Below, in pieces: positions 1 to 12,371 of a stretch of 64,000 bases of DNA; position 1 is the stretch's first letter; the number at the start of each line of letters is the position of its first letter. The notes below the pieces were generated by a model. That model did not search any database. It was not told the DNA's origin and saw only the letters and a program-made list of their open reading frames with translations. Location: contig JAUCEF010000017.1 in NCBI GenBank assembly GCA_033558025.1, positions 4,609,534-4,673,533 on the forward strand, given 5' to 3'. The stretch is from Phytophthora sp. 'mugwort' (Eukaryota; Oomycota; Peronosporomycetes; Peronosporales; Peronosporaceae). Made by a program: the position numbers and the translations under genes.

Positions 1-1
1 G

Positions 2-3000
2 CATGAGAAGGAGAACATCGCTGATGTCTTCGCCTTGGTCTCCCGTTAGTGCCATCGGCTGGACACGGTACAGTCACAGTGAAGAGACTGAGACGGTTGT
101 TGTTACTGTTGTGTATGCAGTTGGCGGTCATGAAGCTTCGAACGCAGCGCTCGATCTGCAGACGGTGGACATCAATAAGGTGGTGCATGAGGGGGCGCCA
201 CTACTGCGTAGTGGAGGAGAGGTGGGTGGGTGAGTAAGTCCACGGTGACGCTGCAGAAGCTCACAAACGGTGCTTGCTGTATGTGGCAGGAATACCGATA
301 CACAACAAACCTCACAGAGGAAGAACGACGAGTTCATGCTCTGAGGCAACGACGTCTGCTTTTGACGCGCTTGAGTGGAGTGGGAGGACCGATTTGGAAA
401 ACACGCGAGGATTCGTTGACGAAGCAGCTACTCCCACGACTCAACCGATACCGTATGTGTAGTTATTATATCAATTTTTCTATTGGTTGTGCACTAAATT
501 GCTACGTGAATATATTGTAGATGCACAAGAAATTGCCGACGATATTGAAGCTAGCGAAACGAAACCTACCGCTGAAGTGGAACCTGTTACGGCTACGAAC
601 CGAAAGCAAGCAAGTGAGATGTTATCTATCTCTACACGATCGAAACGTCGCTCAGTTCATGACGCAGTTGAATCGAGGAGCGATGAAAAGCGATTGAAAG
701 TTGATTATCACGGTAGTGCCGTGGACGTGGTCATGACATTTGAAGGTGGAAATGGTTCTGTGGGGAGGGTCAGTGAGACTGAAACTCCAACAAAAGCAAC
801 AATTATTGCAGGCCTAGTTTCCGACCTGTTCGAAAGTATGTTTGATTCCAAGTGGGAGGTCCGTCACGGCGCTCTCTTATCGTTACGACAAATTCTCCTA
901 TCAGGGAACTTCACCGCCGCTGTTGAAGCAGTTCGACCAGCGGCAGATGAGGCCATTAAGCAAAATTTGGTTGACAAATGGCTGGGCGAGTGTTTGATTC
1001 GATGCATCTGTGTATTAGCTCTGGATCAATTTGTCGACTACTCAGCGGATGGCTCAGTCTCCCCTGTACGCGAGGTTTGCGCGCAGGTTTTTGGTATTTT
1101 GCTAGGCAGTCTCTCTAGTAAAGTTACGCTGGTCGCCTATTTGAAAGTCATCCAGACGTTGTTCAGTGGGTCGACTTGGCAGGCTTGTCACGGAGGTCTG
1201 TTAGGGCTGAAATATCTGGTCCGAGCTCACAGTAAGCACGCCCAAGTGCTTGTTCCTCTCTTTTTTGACGATATTGTGACAGCTTTTTCTCAGTCTGGTT
1301 CAGAGGAGGATGTGCTAGTTCTGACCACGGACATGTTCAAAGAATTTGTGGTGTTCTTGGATCGGGTTGAACGTGTGAAAATCGTAAGCGCTGCTCAACT
1401 GTTGTGGGGATCTCTGAAGCGTCATGAAAGAGCTGGTATGGTTACAGCAACCACAGTCCAAGCACTAAGTGCCTGGTATACTCACCCTCGAGTTGCAGAA
1501 CTTTTGCAGAGCAACACTGAAGTCCAGGCAGCAATCTGGCAGAATTTAGCGTTCACGGTCCCGATGCTCCACCATCATTCGCACTCCGTCCGAGAATCTA
1601 GCGCAACCTGCGTAGCAGCCATATTTTCGGGCGAATCTTCGTCTTCACACTCAAGTCCAGTCAATTTTGCTCGAGTGTTTCTGCCTCACCTGCTGCTTCA
1701 AATTCTTTTAGAGAGAGATGATTTTGTTCAGCGAAGCTTAATTTCTGCATGGAAGAAGGTAATGTGCAGCTTGTCGAAAGAAGAGTTACTCATGCCTGCC
1801 ATTGCTGAACAATTGCCAAAGTGGACGAAGCTGTTGTGGTCTACCGACGACATCGATTACCTAAATGTTGAGACAGTCAACCGAGACGACTCTATATCTG
1901 CTATTGATGTAAGCCATTCTGCGGACCGCGTGATACGAGAGAACCTGTCTTCTCGTGTGGTATTTGCTGAGGCGATTGGTTTCGCCGCTGCTCTTGTCCC
2001 TTTATCTAGCGCGTGCATGACAGAGTTGGTCCAATTAGTCCGCGATGGTGTGTGCAGTAGCTCTGGTGAACGGCAGTGTGGTGTGTTGTTAGCGTTGTTA
2101 AAATGGGGCTACTACGAGAAACAACTAAATGATGAAAACCCGCACGAGCAACCACGACGAATCCAGCATTTGCAAGACTCTACTGGAACTTTACTGGGAT
2201 CTCTTGCAGAAAATCGATGGAGAACGTTCCAGGCTGATGCAGTGAATATAGGGAACCCAGTATTTTACACTGAACAACTTGGACCCTTGAGACGTGTCAA
2301 GCAGATGGAAGCTCGAATTATCGAAATATTTTCCTCCGTCGGTGTCTCGCTTCAGCCAACAGAAAGATCAGACTCACTGTCAACAGCAGATATTTCACGC
2401 CAAATTGCTGAACATATTGCTCTTTTACCCTACGAGAAGTTGCAAAACTACCCGAAAGAATTTGAAATGGCTCATTTTAAGCGGCAAGACCTCTTTTTGG
2501 TGGACGAACTCGTTCAACAAAGCTTCTCTCGTTTTTATCAGCAGATACAAGGCCTGGGGAGTAGCGCATACTGTCAAGTTCTTCCGATTCCCAAAAAGAG
2601 CGGTTTCTTAGTCAGAGCGCTGATGAACTCGATCAAGGAAGAAGATGACATAGCATTTCGCTCAATTTCATCGCAAACGATTGCAGATTTTGTGGTGGGC
2701 CAGGCATTTATTCAAAAGAAGTGTGTCGCAAAGATCATTTCAAACCTATGCTACAGTGCCACCGCATTGGTAGGTGTACCAATTGATCCCTTTGGCACAG
2801 TGCATGGGGGCAGTAGCTCACAGAATGACGACATCCCGTTAACCCCTCGTGACACTTTCAAGAAGACCAAAGTCCGAGTGGCTGGTGCTGAGGCCGCGTT
2901 AAGTGAAATTTGCAAACGTGCTGGCGATTCTCTATTTGAAACGTGCCACGCGCTGGAAGATGCCATTTCCAAGGCGTGGAAACAGCAAAACGTCGATGAG

Positions 3001-5391
3001 CTTACTATTCAACAATGCATGCACTTGATCACGCTGGTGGTGCCTCATGCTGAGAGTGGCGCGATGCCAACCTGTTTGGCATGGCTAAACCGACTAGCAC
3101 AATTGACGCAGCGGTCGTATGAAGATCATCAAACGCGGCGTAGTGTGGCTCATACTGTTGCCATCATTTGCAAGAATACTGAAGGTCGGCATCACGAAAG
3201 TGCGATGCTCGTTGTATACAACTCGATCTTCGTGGCATTCTCAAACGCTGGCAGAGCTGACCCCGCTTCAAAGTCCGAAGCACTTGAAGGTGCAGTGATG
3301 GTACTTGACCGTATCGTCCACATTCCTGGGACAGACTTGACGCCATACGTACCTAGTCTCGTTCACTACGCGATGAAGACCATGAGCTCGCAGTTCAAAC
3401 TCGTCCGCACACTCGCCGCTGGGGCATTTGCTGACTTGATTCCATTGATTCCGCTTCAAATGGATCTCGAGCTTCGTGATTCTGACCAGCTACTCCCCGA
3501 CTCACTCAGGACAATCGTGAAGCAAAACGCCGTTTCACGCAGTTTTCTAGAGAGCTTCGCGGAAGGGAAGGCTGTTCAGCACACTGATGTGACGCCTTGG
3601 TTGGCTCCAGAGACATCACTGCGCGTGTATCAGCGCCATGGTGTAGACTGGCTATGTTTTATGGCCAAGAACAATCTTCACGGAATTCTTGCTGATGATA
3701 TGGGTCTTGGTAAAACGTTGCAGACGCTTTCCGCTATGGCTGCCACTTTGTCTGACGTCGTAAATAAGCGTCCAATAATGCCTTGCCTCATTGTGTGCCC
3801 CCCGATTATCGTTCATCACTGGATTCAGGAGGCAAAGAAATACCTTCCTGGCGTCTTCGCGTCCATCGTGGACTACTCATTGGCAGCAAGTGATCGAAAG
3901 AGGCTTCATCGCGGGAATGGTATCCCGATATCGAAACGTGGCCCAACATTGATTGTGACAACATACTCGATTCTGCGTACAGATATCGCATACCTAAAGG
4001 CTATCAACTTTACGTACGTGGTGCTTGATGAGGCACATCTGATCCGGAATCCATCCACGGTACTCTTTGGTGCGGTGTTGGAGCTTCGCGCATCGCATCG
4101 CGTTGCCTTAAGTGGAACTCCGTTGCAGAATAATGTTACCGACTTGTGGGCGCTGTTCGAGTTCCTGATGCCTGGGTATTTAGGCGACTTCGCTGTATTC
4201 CGTCGCGAGTTTGTCCTTCCGATTACGAAGTCGAAGGAACGAAATGCGACGACAAAACAAAAGGAACTAGCGGCGATCGCTATCGCAAAACTCCATCAAA
4301 AGGTTCTACCATTCATTCTTCGTCGAACAAAAGACCAGGTTTTGGAAGAACTTCCCCCAAAGATTATCTCCAATGTGCTACTGCCGCTGTCCCCACTACA
4401 GAGGCGGCTTTACTCGCTAGCATCAGCAACTGAGGGTGAATCTCGAGTTCCAAAGTCCAAGTTGCGGGAAGAACATCCAGAGACAAAACCACTTACCAAC
4501 GTGCTAACAAATCTTCAGCTGCTGCGTAAGATCTGCGTTCATCCAGCGCTTGTTGCGAACGACGCAGTAACTCGAGGTCTAAACTTAAAGGGAAAGGGAG
4601 CGCTTCTGGACTGGAAGAGCTCTGGAAAGATGACTGGATTGCGCGATCTCTTAGTAGAGTGCTGCGATATCGCGGCGTGGGATCAGGGAAGTCGCCAATC
4701 TGACGCCGAGAATGCCGATGATACCAACCTTTCTCCCCATCGGTGTCTGGTATTTGCTCACCTGCAGAAGACACTGGATCTCACGGAGCAAATGCTACGA
4801 GACGCGTTGCCTGGAGTCACATATCGTCGCCTTGATGGACAAACACCTCACGCGAAGCGAGCAGATATCGTGCAGCACTTCAATGTCGATCCATCGATAG
4901 ACGTGCTGTTGCTGACGACTTCGGTTGGTGGCCTTGGCCTCACACTCACAGGTGCCGATACGGTCATCTTTATCGAGCACTCATGGAACCCATTTGTCGA
5001 TCTGCAGGCAATGGATCGTGCACATCGTATTGGGCAGAAACGAACCGTCCGCGTCTTCCGATTGATCATGGAGAAATCCCTCGAAGAGCATATTTTAAAC
5101 CTTCAGGAGTTTAAAGAGCAGGTTGCAGCAACGGTTGTGCAAAAGAGTGACGCTCGAAGCAGCATGAACATGAATACGAAAGGGGTCCTCAATTTGCTGC
5201 AAACGTCTTCATCCGCGGTGGCCGCTAAGGAACTTCGCCCGTCAGCATCGGCAAAAACAATTGCTCAAGATAATCAGCACATTGTGGCAGCACTTCCGCA
5301 AGGAGCCCAAGAACTGCTTGACCAGATTGGGGAATTATGGGACGAATCCCAGTACGAATCCTTAGCTTTTCCCGAAGCTGCTGAAGAGTGA
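2..5391 (+). CDS. BTAF1: Mot1/BTAF1, TBP-removing Swi2/Snf2 ATPase (5' end outside window)
   Basis: Homologue of Mot1/BTAF1, the nuclear ATPase that strips TATA-binding protein from DNA. By eye it splices as 2-44, 121-221, 290-452 and 521-5391; the three introns (76, 68 and 68 nt) are GT-AG and all phases match, giving 1,725 residues from the window edge. The first exons carry the family's DI-x-V-x-EGAPLL-x-SGGE block, followed by HEAT repeats with the SKWEVRHGALLSLR motif and a conserved central domain. The ATPase follows: Walker A ADDMGLGKT (3691-3717), DEAH (4027-4038), and motif VI MDRAHRIGQKR near 5010-5043. An apparent Met at 487 lies inside the last intron, so it is not the start; the true start is left of the window. 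The long final exon is uninterrupted, so the gene looks functional. It converges on PUS10 with 103 bp between stop codons. Confidence 0.95.
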
Positions 5392-5494
5392 AGAACATAA
5401 CTCGAGTGAATTCGGAGGCTGATTAATGGAAACATCTCTATGATCGATTTGGAAATACCGTCATCACTATAAGAACAAGCTATAGCGCGTCGCC

Positions 5495-7532
5495 TCACTG
5501 GGCATCGATTAGGCTCTCGACATCAAGTTGAATAATGTCAGCATCGCAGCCCTGTAATGACGAGGAACGAATGGTCAGCAAACAGTTTGGAAATGTTTGT
5601 CGTCCATCCTCAAAGCGTACCAAAATTGATGCGACGTTAGGGTTGGTGCGGCCGCGATCACCGTGCACAAACTCCTTGACATACGTTCCCGCAGAAGTTG
5701 TGAGGCGTAGTAGCATGTAGTGCTTGTTCAGCACTTCACACTTGGCAGCATGGATAATTTTCGGCCGTGTCATCAGCGTTCTACGGTGCAGTACGCGGAC
5801 GGGGGTCTGCTGCTGAATTGTGAGGTCTTGAATCGCGTCAATCTTCGCAATAGCCTCTGGTGTCAATAGCCCTTCCGACCAAACGACGCAACTATTGCCA
5901 CACAAAATGCAGCCTTCGTTAGTCCAAGCGATGGGCAATAAGCAAATCGATACAAGCACGAAATCGTACCAGTAAGTCTTCTTCTTCGAGTCTGCACCAG
6001 CCTGCAGTCCCGCGAAATAATCTTTTGTGGAGCTCTTGACTTGAACAATTTTAACTGCGCCATTGTTCGCATCGTTCACTGCCCTTTGAATCTGGTCATA
6101 CTCGGATTGATCCAGATAAGCTTTCTTGGCGTCTGCACACAGAAACAATATTTGGTGAGACACTAAAAAGCAACAGGATAGCCCACGATTTACATGGACA
6201 TCTCACTCAAGATCTCCAGGATGAACGGCCTTCCGTTTCCAAGCATGCGCACGTCGACATCTTCACGACCAGCAGTGTGGAACTTGTAGCCTGAGCCCCG
6301 GAAGAATGGCAAAGCGATATCACCAATACACTCCTCCACAGACGATTCACCCATTCGCTCGCCGTCCAAAACCCACGGTGTTTGACTAAGTCCGCGCAGG
6401 ACTTTGAGGTATCGCCCCTGCATGTACACTGAGTCGCGCTCAAACGTTGTCATAGCCTCTGGTGCAGTGGTGAGCCGGGTGGGTGGACTCTTAATCGTCT
6501 CGGGCATTATCGTCAGTGCTGCTAGAGCGCGGGAAACTGCACCAAACCCATCGAAAACCGGTGGAGGTCCACGACCGCGTTTACGCGTCCCCTCCAGCTG
6601 CTTCTGCAAGAACAAAGGCAAGATCGATGGGTCAAAGTGAGTTTTGCCATGCAAAGCACATACACGAACGTTGTTTGTTTACGTACCTTGACAGCCGGAA
6701 TCTGGCGCACTTCGTCGGCGGATTCATCATGCTTAATGTCGATCAGCACAGAAAACTCGCTACCATTAGCGCAATCGGCGTTCTTGAGCATCCGTGACAC
6801 GGAAGCCGCCAAGAAGGACTGTCCAATTCAAGAGGAAAGACGGTGGTGAGTATAGGGCTTCAAGCACTACCCAAGCACCTCTATGTCCTCTCACCTTAAG
6901 CACATCCTTCAAGTCGAACGGCATCTTGCGCGGGAAGTTGTCGACATCTGATCTTAGGAACTTAAGCAGCGAATACTCGCGCAGCAACACGACGCTCGGC
7001 AGCTTGATTTTCAGTGAGAAGGCCTTAACGTCGTAGTCCGCCTTCTCCACCAACTGCTGCACGTCGGCCAGGATCTTCTCATGGAATGTACCATTTAACA
7101 CGCCCACACAGCACGTGCAACCTAGGAAATAAACAATAAAAATATTAATAAATGAATCCGTGAATGCCATTGTCGTCTCCACCTCATTGATATATCTAAT
7201 ATACCTGCAGTTTCCTGCAGTTCGATCTCCAGCACGCCGCTCTCCTTGGCGAACTCGTGCACGGCATTCACTAGTTTCTCCTCAGGAAAGCTGCAGTGGC
7301 AAACGGAGTCAAAAACGCAGCAGAGCGTGAGTTTCTGGCAGCTGGAGCGCAATTGTGTCAATGACTTGTCATCATCCTGGACACTAATGGGTCAGTGAAC
7401 GCACGCGTATAGGTCCAAGTCATCGATGGCGGCGAAGCGCAGGCAGCAGCGCACGCAGACGCCCAGCTCGCGGGCGCGCACTAACGCTTTGGCGGACAGT
7501 AGCCCGCCGCGCAACGCACTCGACAGGTCCAT
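5495..7532 (-). CDS. PUS10: PUS10-type tRNA pseudouridine synthase
   Basis: PUS10 makes pseudouridine 54/55 in tRNA. Exons read by eye: about 7405/7407-7532, 7205-7376, 6895-7121, 6687-6818, 6207-6603, 5970-6132, 5495-5891; the five downstream introns (83, 76, 83, 74, 78 nt) are GT-AG with matching phase. Exon 1 starts at ATG 7532 and has a Cys-x2-Cys (CVRCCLRF). The C-terminal catalytic half is clear: GRYLKVLRGLSQTPW, a GREDVDVRMLGNGRPF block that should hold the catalytic Asp, then TPVRVLHRR and TSAGTYVKEFVHGDRGRT. About 537 residues, the normal family size. Oddity: the reading frame from exon 1 to exon 2 contains an in-frame TGA at 7392-7394, bypassed only by a very short (about 30 nt) removal, so the first junction is uncertain. 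It is divergent from the LIM/SH3 gene. Confidence 0.9.
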
Positions 7533-7868
7533 GCTGACGATGATACAGTACGCTCCAGTCAAACGTTGCTGTTCGAAGCCGGGCAGCGATTAGTCAAAAT
7601 GTAATGCCGTTTTGACCAATCAATTAGGTGGTACTGTCGTCTTTTCTGCCAATCGTAAAGGTGACGCGCGCGGATCGCCACGTTTCCCTCACAGCATACA
7701 AATTCCAGTATGTTACTGTCATTAAACAGCCGGCTCTTCGATCGATTGCAGTCGACGATTGACGTAAGAGCTCGCGGCGTCGTTAAGCGAGCGAGCGAGC
7801 GAGCGAAGGGGGGGACCGCATAGCAGTCAGTAGCTCACTCGGCGTCGGACAGAGAAAGCGAAGAAGTC
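7533..7868. promoter_or_regulatory. bidirectional promoter interval with (GAGC)n tract
   Basis: This 336-bp spacer separates the start codons of the divergent PUS10 and LIM/SH3 genes and must hold both promoters. It contains a short GAGC tandem tract at about 7787-7806 and, at about 7829, CTCACTCG, which resembles the TCA-containing initiator of oomycete promoters. The match is weak, and I see no other firm site. Confidence 0.35.
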
Positions 7869-10800
7869 ATGCCGAGCTTCTGCCCCAAGTAAGTTGCCTC
7901 GTGTCTTCTGCGTTCGGAATGGCAGGCGGATCTAACGTGCCACGTGGTGCTCGTTGTGTAATCAGATGCGGGGACTTTGTGGAGGCGGATGCGTGCGAAA
8001 AGTGCGGCGAGAAGGCGGTGCGTGGGGACGAGCGGAGTTAGGTGGGACGACGGGGTTTAACACTGCTGGTTGTCTGGCTGTTGCTGCTGCTGCAGGTAAC
8101 GACCAAGGAGAATCCGTGGAAGGCGGCGTCAAAGGTACCAGGGGGTGACCAGATGAGCGTCCCCGCTGTGCCCACGGCCTTCACAGCGGCAGCGCGAGTC
8201 AAGATGATGGGGTGCGTCCCTTGCAGAGAATCCTGGCGGTCTTTTGCCATTGCACATACTGACGTGTGTCTTTTGATTTCCTTGCGTCGTGCGGTCGCGT
8301 GTTGGTCGCTCGTTGTCTTGCGTTCCCTTATGTGTGTGTCGACGATTCGCCAGCGTGCAGCCCGTCCCAGAGCCCGCGCGCAAGGAGCAGGCGGTGGCGC
8401 GTTTCAACTTTGTACCGCAGGATCCGAGCACGCAACTTGCGCTGTCGAAGGGCGACGAAGTGGACGTTGTTCGGAAGGACAGCGATGGCTGGTGGTTCGT
8501 TATCAAGGACGGCGAGAAGGGCCTTGTACCCGGATCGTACCTGTACATTGAGAACCCCATTATCCCCATCACAGACGACGCGATTCTGGCAGCACGTGAG
8601 GCTTCCAACCAGCGATTCATGGAGATGCAGCGTAGCTCAGTGTGCAGCGCGCAGGGAGTAGATGGAGGCGTCGAGTACGAGTCGCCGCTCGGATTGGAAG
8701 CTCTTGCCATTGCAGACTCGTGCGCCCCCAAACCGCCGAATGGACCTGCTCGAGGAGGGGCAGATGCCAAGTCCGGTGGCACTGAATTCAAGCCCGGTGA
8801 GGTGCGCAAGCTGAGGAAGTGCTACGCATGCAAGGAGACCATTCTGGGCCGCACCAAAGTGTGCAAGGACCAGATTTTCCACGAAATTTGTTTGTTATGC
8901 AAGGGTTGTCGCGAGTCCATTGAGGAAGACGAGGATTTCACGCTCATCAAGAAAAAGGCGTACCACGCAGAGTGCGCCAAGGACGTCAACCACTGCATTG
9001 TGTGTGACAAGGAAATCTTGGGCCGCGTGTACCGCGCTGGCGATGGCGCTTTCCACAAGCTTTGCATGGTTTGCTCCGTTTGCAACAAGCAGTCCAAGGA
9101 AGCAGGAGCCAAGCTAGATAACGACCTTCTTATTTGCGGTGAATGTGTTGCGGAGAAGGAGAGAAAAGAGAGGGAGGAGAGAGAAGCTGCACTTGAACGC
9201 GAGCGGGCTGCGGCTAAGGCGAAGGCAGAAAAAGAGGCGGCTCTTGCTGCGGCCAGGGCGCTGGAGGAAGAGAAGGAGCGAAAAGCGCGCGAGGTGCAAA
9301 AGGCTGCCGAGGACGCTGCTCGCGCGAAAGCTATGGCGGAAGCTGAGGCGGCTGTGGCAGCTCGAGCACAGGCAGAAAAGGAGGCAGTAGAGGCCGAAGT
9401 TTTGCAAAGAGCTGCCGCTGCTGCTGTTGCAAACAGCAACGGACGATCTGGAACCGATAGCCTTCGCTCAAGCACGTCTAATCTTGACGAATTTGATCTG
9501 GAAGCCACACCTATCGATATGTCCGGCCAGAATGGACGGATCTCTGAGGTATCAGATCTCGACTCAATTCTTAGCGACGGCGATTACGCGGGATACATGG
9601 GCAGCGGTCAAAGGGAATCGCTTCGCTTGTCGGAGGTGCTTGACCTCGAGTCTTACAGCGATGATCGCTTGTCTGACCTAAGCGGCATCTCAGAAGGGGC
9701 TGGTGAACCCAACAGACCGCGGCGCTCTACGATCGAAAAGACCGTGAATGAAAACCAAGAGACCTTCTCAGAAGACGAAGACGATCGCGAGTTGTGCGGT
9801 GGTTGCGGCCTTGTTCTGGAGGGAGAAGCTGTCGGTGCCTTGAACCAGTATTTTCACTACGAGGTGAGTTGGTTGGAACGATGGAATGCGTTTGATTTGT
9901 ATGTTGCCGGAGGGAAAACTAACATGTACTGCTTGTGTATCACAGTGCTTCAAATGTAGCCACTGCAGCCGTGTTATTGCTGAAGATGATGGCTACGCAG
10001 AAAAAGACAACCAGGTAATTATTGTATTGTTCCCGCTCGATACGTTAACTCGACTCACAATCGGTAACTAGGCATTCCACCAAGCGTGCTACCAGGCTCG
10101 ATTCGGCAAGAAGTGTCACCGATGCGACAAGGTGCTCAAGGGAAAAGTGGTCAAGGCTCTTGACCATCTTTACCACCCAGACTGCTTTGTATGCTACCAA
10201 TGCAGCGCCTCCCTTTCAGGTACGCAATGGAACTAGCGCACAAGCTAGCTAGCTTGTCTGTATATGCGCTATCCCCTGATACTAATGCAGAGTTTGGGTG
10301 TGATGTCGTCCAGCAGAGAGTTTCTTCGAGCACAAAGGTCAAGCTGTTTGTGCAAAGTGCAAGCATGAAGCGATTGCGTTGGATGAACCCAGCTTCCCGT
10401 ATGCAATGCTTTGGCTTGACCACTATGCTGCATTTCGACTAACATTGTGTTGTCGTGGGATTCAACAGAGAGAACCTGAACCCAGTGTCGAAGGGTATTG
10501 CTGGCTATCGGTTCGACGCCCAGGATGACACACAATTGACTATTTATCCGGGCGATGAAGTCGCGATCCTCCAGAAGGTTTGCGCACAGCGAAATATTAG
10601 TGTTGGTATCTGTTTGCACCTAACGGTTGCCTTCTTCTGCGCGACAGGACGATGATGGCTGGTGGCTGGTGGAATTGCGAAACAAACGTGGCTACGTACC
10701 GGGCTCCTACTTGATTGAGCGTCCCATTGAAGCCCCCAAGTCTCAGCCAAAGAAGAAAAAGAGTGCTTTCAAGAGTAAGCCTAAGCGCAAGCCGGGTCTT

Positions 10801-10875
10801 TGCAGCACGTGCTCGACGCAGAACCCAGCGGAGGCGCGCTTCTGCAGAAGCTGTGGCAACAACCTGATGGCCTAA
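7869..10875 (+). CDS. LIM/SH3/zinc-ribbon scaffold protein
   Basis: Nine exons read by eye: 7869-7888, 7966-8017, 8096-8211, 8354-9863, 9946-10014, 10072-10219, 10317-10398, 10469-10577, 10648-10875; phases match and give 777 residues. Domains in order: N-terminal zinc ribbon (FCPKCG ... CEKCGEK), SH3 1 (ARFNFVPQ ... DGWWFV ... GLVPGSYL), two LIM-type zinc modules (CYACKETILGR ... CIVCDKEILGR), an Ala/Glu/Arg-rich coiled coil (about 9150-9420), an acidic Ser-rich linker, two more LIM modules (LCGGCG ... CHRCDKVLKG), SH3 2 (AGYRFDAQ ... DGWWLV ... GYVPGSYL) and a C-terminal zinc ribbon (CSTC ... CRSCG). LIM plus SH3 proteins commonly link signalling to the actin cytoskeleton; that role is inferred. 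No catalytic domain is visible. The exon 2/3 junction is the least certain. Confidence 0.85.
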
Positions 10876-11222
10876 CTGGCATATGAGTAAGAACGAGAAA
10901 GTAACATGCGGCAGTTTGTTTTAGAGAGTGAGAAGGTACGCGGATGGCCCCCAGGGGGAGACACTGACCGACCTGGCCTTATGAGCCGTGCGATGGCCTC
11001 TTGCGCGGTGGCAGTAGATGCGCTTAGCAGCGAGTGTACAACAAGAAAATGTCTCCCTGTCTCCTGTTCTCATCGTAGGTGTTTGCTAAGGAAATTCAAC
11101 TGGCACTTCAGCGTCTCATAATGCTTTGTCCTACGCAGCCAACGTCGTCTTGGTGATGGCTTGCGGCTTTCAGCTAGCTCAGTTGTTCATTTTCCTTGAA
11201 GTACACGTGAGTATTGACAATT
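10876..11222. other. intergenic spacer, nothing recognised
   Basis: About 350 bp between the LIM/SH3 stop and the next start codon. I see no RNA gene, repeat or conserved coding stretch; it should contain the 3' UTR of the first gene and the promoter of the second. Confidence 0.6.
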
Positions 11223-12134
11223 ATGTGGAGCAGAGCACTAGGCCATTCGTCCCTAGCTTTGACGGCACTTACGCGAGGCAGTTCGCGCGGAATGCAGTCT
11301 CGGCGCACCATTAGCATGTGGGATCGGGTTCAGCCGTCACTGTGGCATCCCTTAGCGTCGCTCGAACAGTCACTAATGGACGTTGAAGTGATGGCGCATC
11401 GAGTATTTTCGCCCCGCTTTCCTCCGTTTGCGCCGTTCACGCCAAACCTGTTGCCGAAGCTGCATGACGACGACGCTGAATTCTTCAAGGACTTGCCGAT
11501 CAAGAGACCTGAAGAAGCGACAAAAGAGACGTTGGAGGCGACAGCGCCAAAGTACAGTGCAAGCAGCCCGGCAGAGAAGGAGGGGACTGACGCTGCTCTT
11601 GACAAGAAGGAACCTTCAGCTGGTGCGGTAGGCACTGTGCCTCACCCATCATACACGTCGTACTCGTACACTTACTCGACTGTACTGGACCACAGTGGTC
11701 ACCGCATCGGCACTGCCCGTCGACGTTACGAAGACTCGACCGGGCGCCTGAAGGCGACACATGAGCGTGAGATCGATGGCAAGAAGCTGAAAACCGTTTG
11801 GCAGCGCTCCAACACGCAGGATGAGGGCGGCCACGAGACGAGCTGCTCGAATGGCAGCCCAGAGGAGTTCGAGAAGGAGTGGCTGGAGACGCCCTTCGGT
11901 CGCGCTGAGGACGAGGAGCTGACCAAGTGGATTGAAGACCGCGAGCGCAGTGTGTATCAGGCGTTTGGTATCGATTACAAACCGGACGAGACCATGCAGA
12001 AGCTCCAACAGAGTGAGACGACTCCTGAGGAGCGCAAAGTGGTGGAGGAATGCAGTCAGGAGCGTGAAGAGACCATTCAGAAAATGTCGAAGCGTCAGGA
12101 GGAGGAGACGACGCCCCCACAGTTTACGTCGTAA
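11223..12134 (+). CDS. MLF-like protein with possible mitochondrial presequence
   Basis: Single-exon frame of 303 residues from ATG 11223. The first 35 residues (MWSRALGHSSLALTALTRG ...) are rich in Arg, Ser and Leu, lack acidic residues and could be a mitochondrial presequence. The centre has the layout of myeloid-leukaemia-factor (MLF) family proteins: a Tyr/Ser-rich strand (SYTSYSYTYSTVLD), then ARRRYEDSTGR, a charged stretch, and EEFEKEW near a family-like position. The C-terminus is strongly charged and probably helical. The MLF assignment rests on pattern alone and the biochemical role is unknown. A non-ATG extension begins three codons upstream; ATG is preferred. Confidence 0.6.
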   Translation: MWSRALGHSSLALTALTRGSSRGMQSRRTISMWDRVQPSLWHPLASLEQSLMDVEVMAHRVFSPRFPPFAPFTPNLLPKLHDDDAEFFKDLPIKRPEEATKETLEATAPKYSASSPAEKEGTDAALDKKEPSAGAVGTVPHPSYTSYSYTYSTVLDHSGHRIGTARRRYEDSTGRLKATHEREIDGKKLKTVWQRSNTQDEGGHETSCSNGSPEEFEKEWLETPFGRAEDEELTKWIEDRERSVYQAFGIDYKPDETMQKLQQSETTPEERKVVEECSQEREETIQKMSKRQEEETTPPQFTS

Positions 12135-12371
12135 AGCAGCCAAAAGTGCATGCGGCCTTTGAGTGCATACAGGTCCGCAAGTTGAAGGGAATTGGCTACT
12201 AGGAAATGTAGCCACTCTCTAATCAGTAATATCATTTGGACCTTTCATATTCGTACTTACCGTAGTGTCATAACTTCAGTTTAGTCCTGTTTGCCATCTG
12301 AGCTAAAACGCACCTTCAGGGTCCGTCTACCTACCAGTCATCCCCCGCCCTCTTGCCCTCTGCCTAGCAGC

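Noticed and set aside
487..520. Met at 487 as the start of the Mot1/BTAF1 protein
   Set aside because: It lies in a 68-nt intron (453-520); upstream exons with conserved family motifs splice to 521 in phase.
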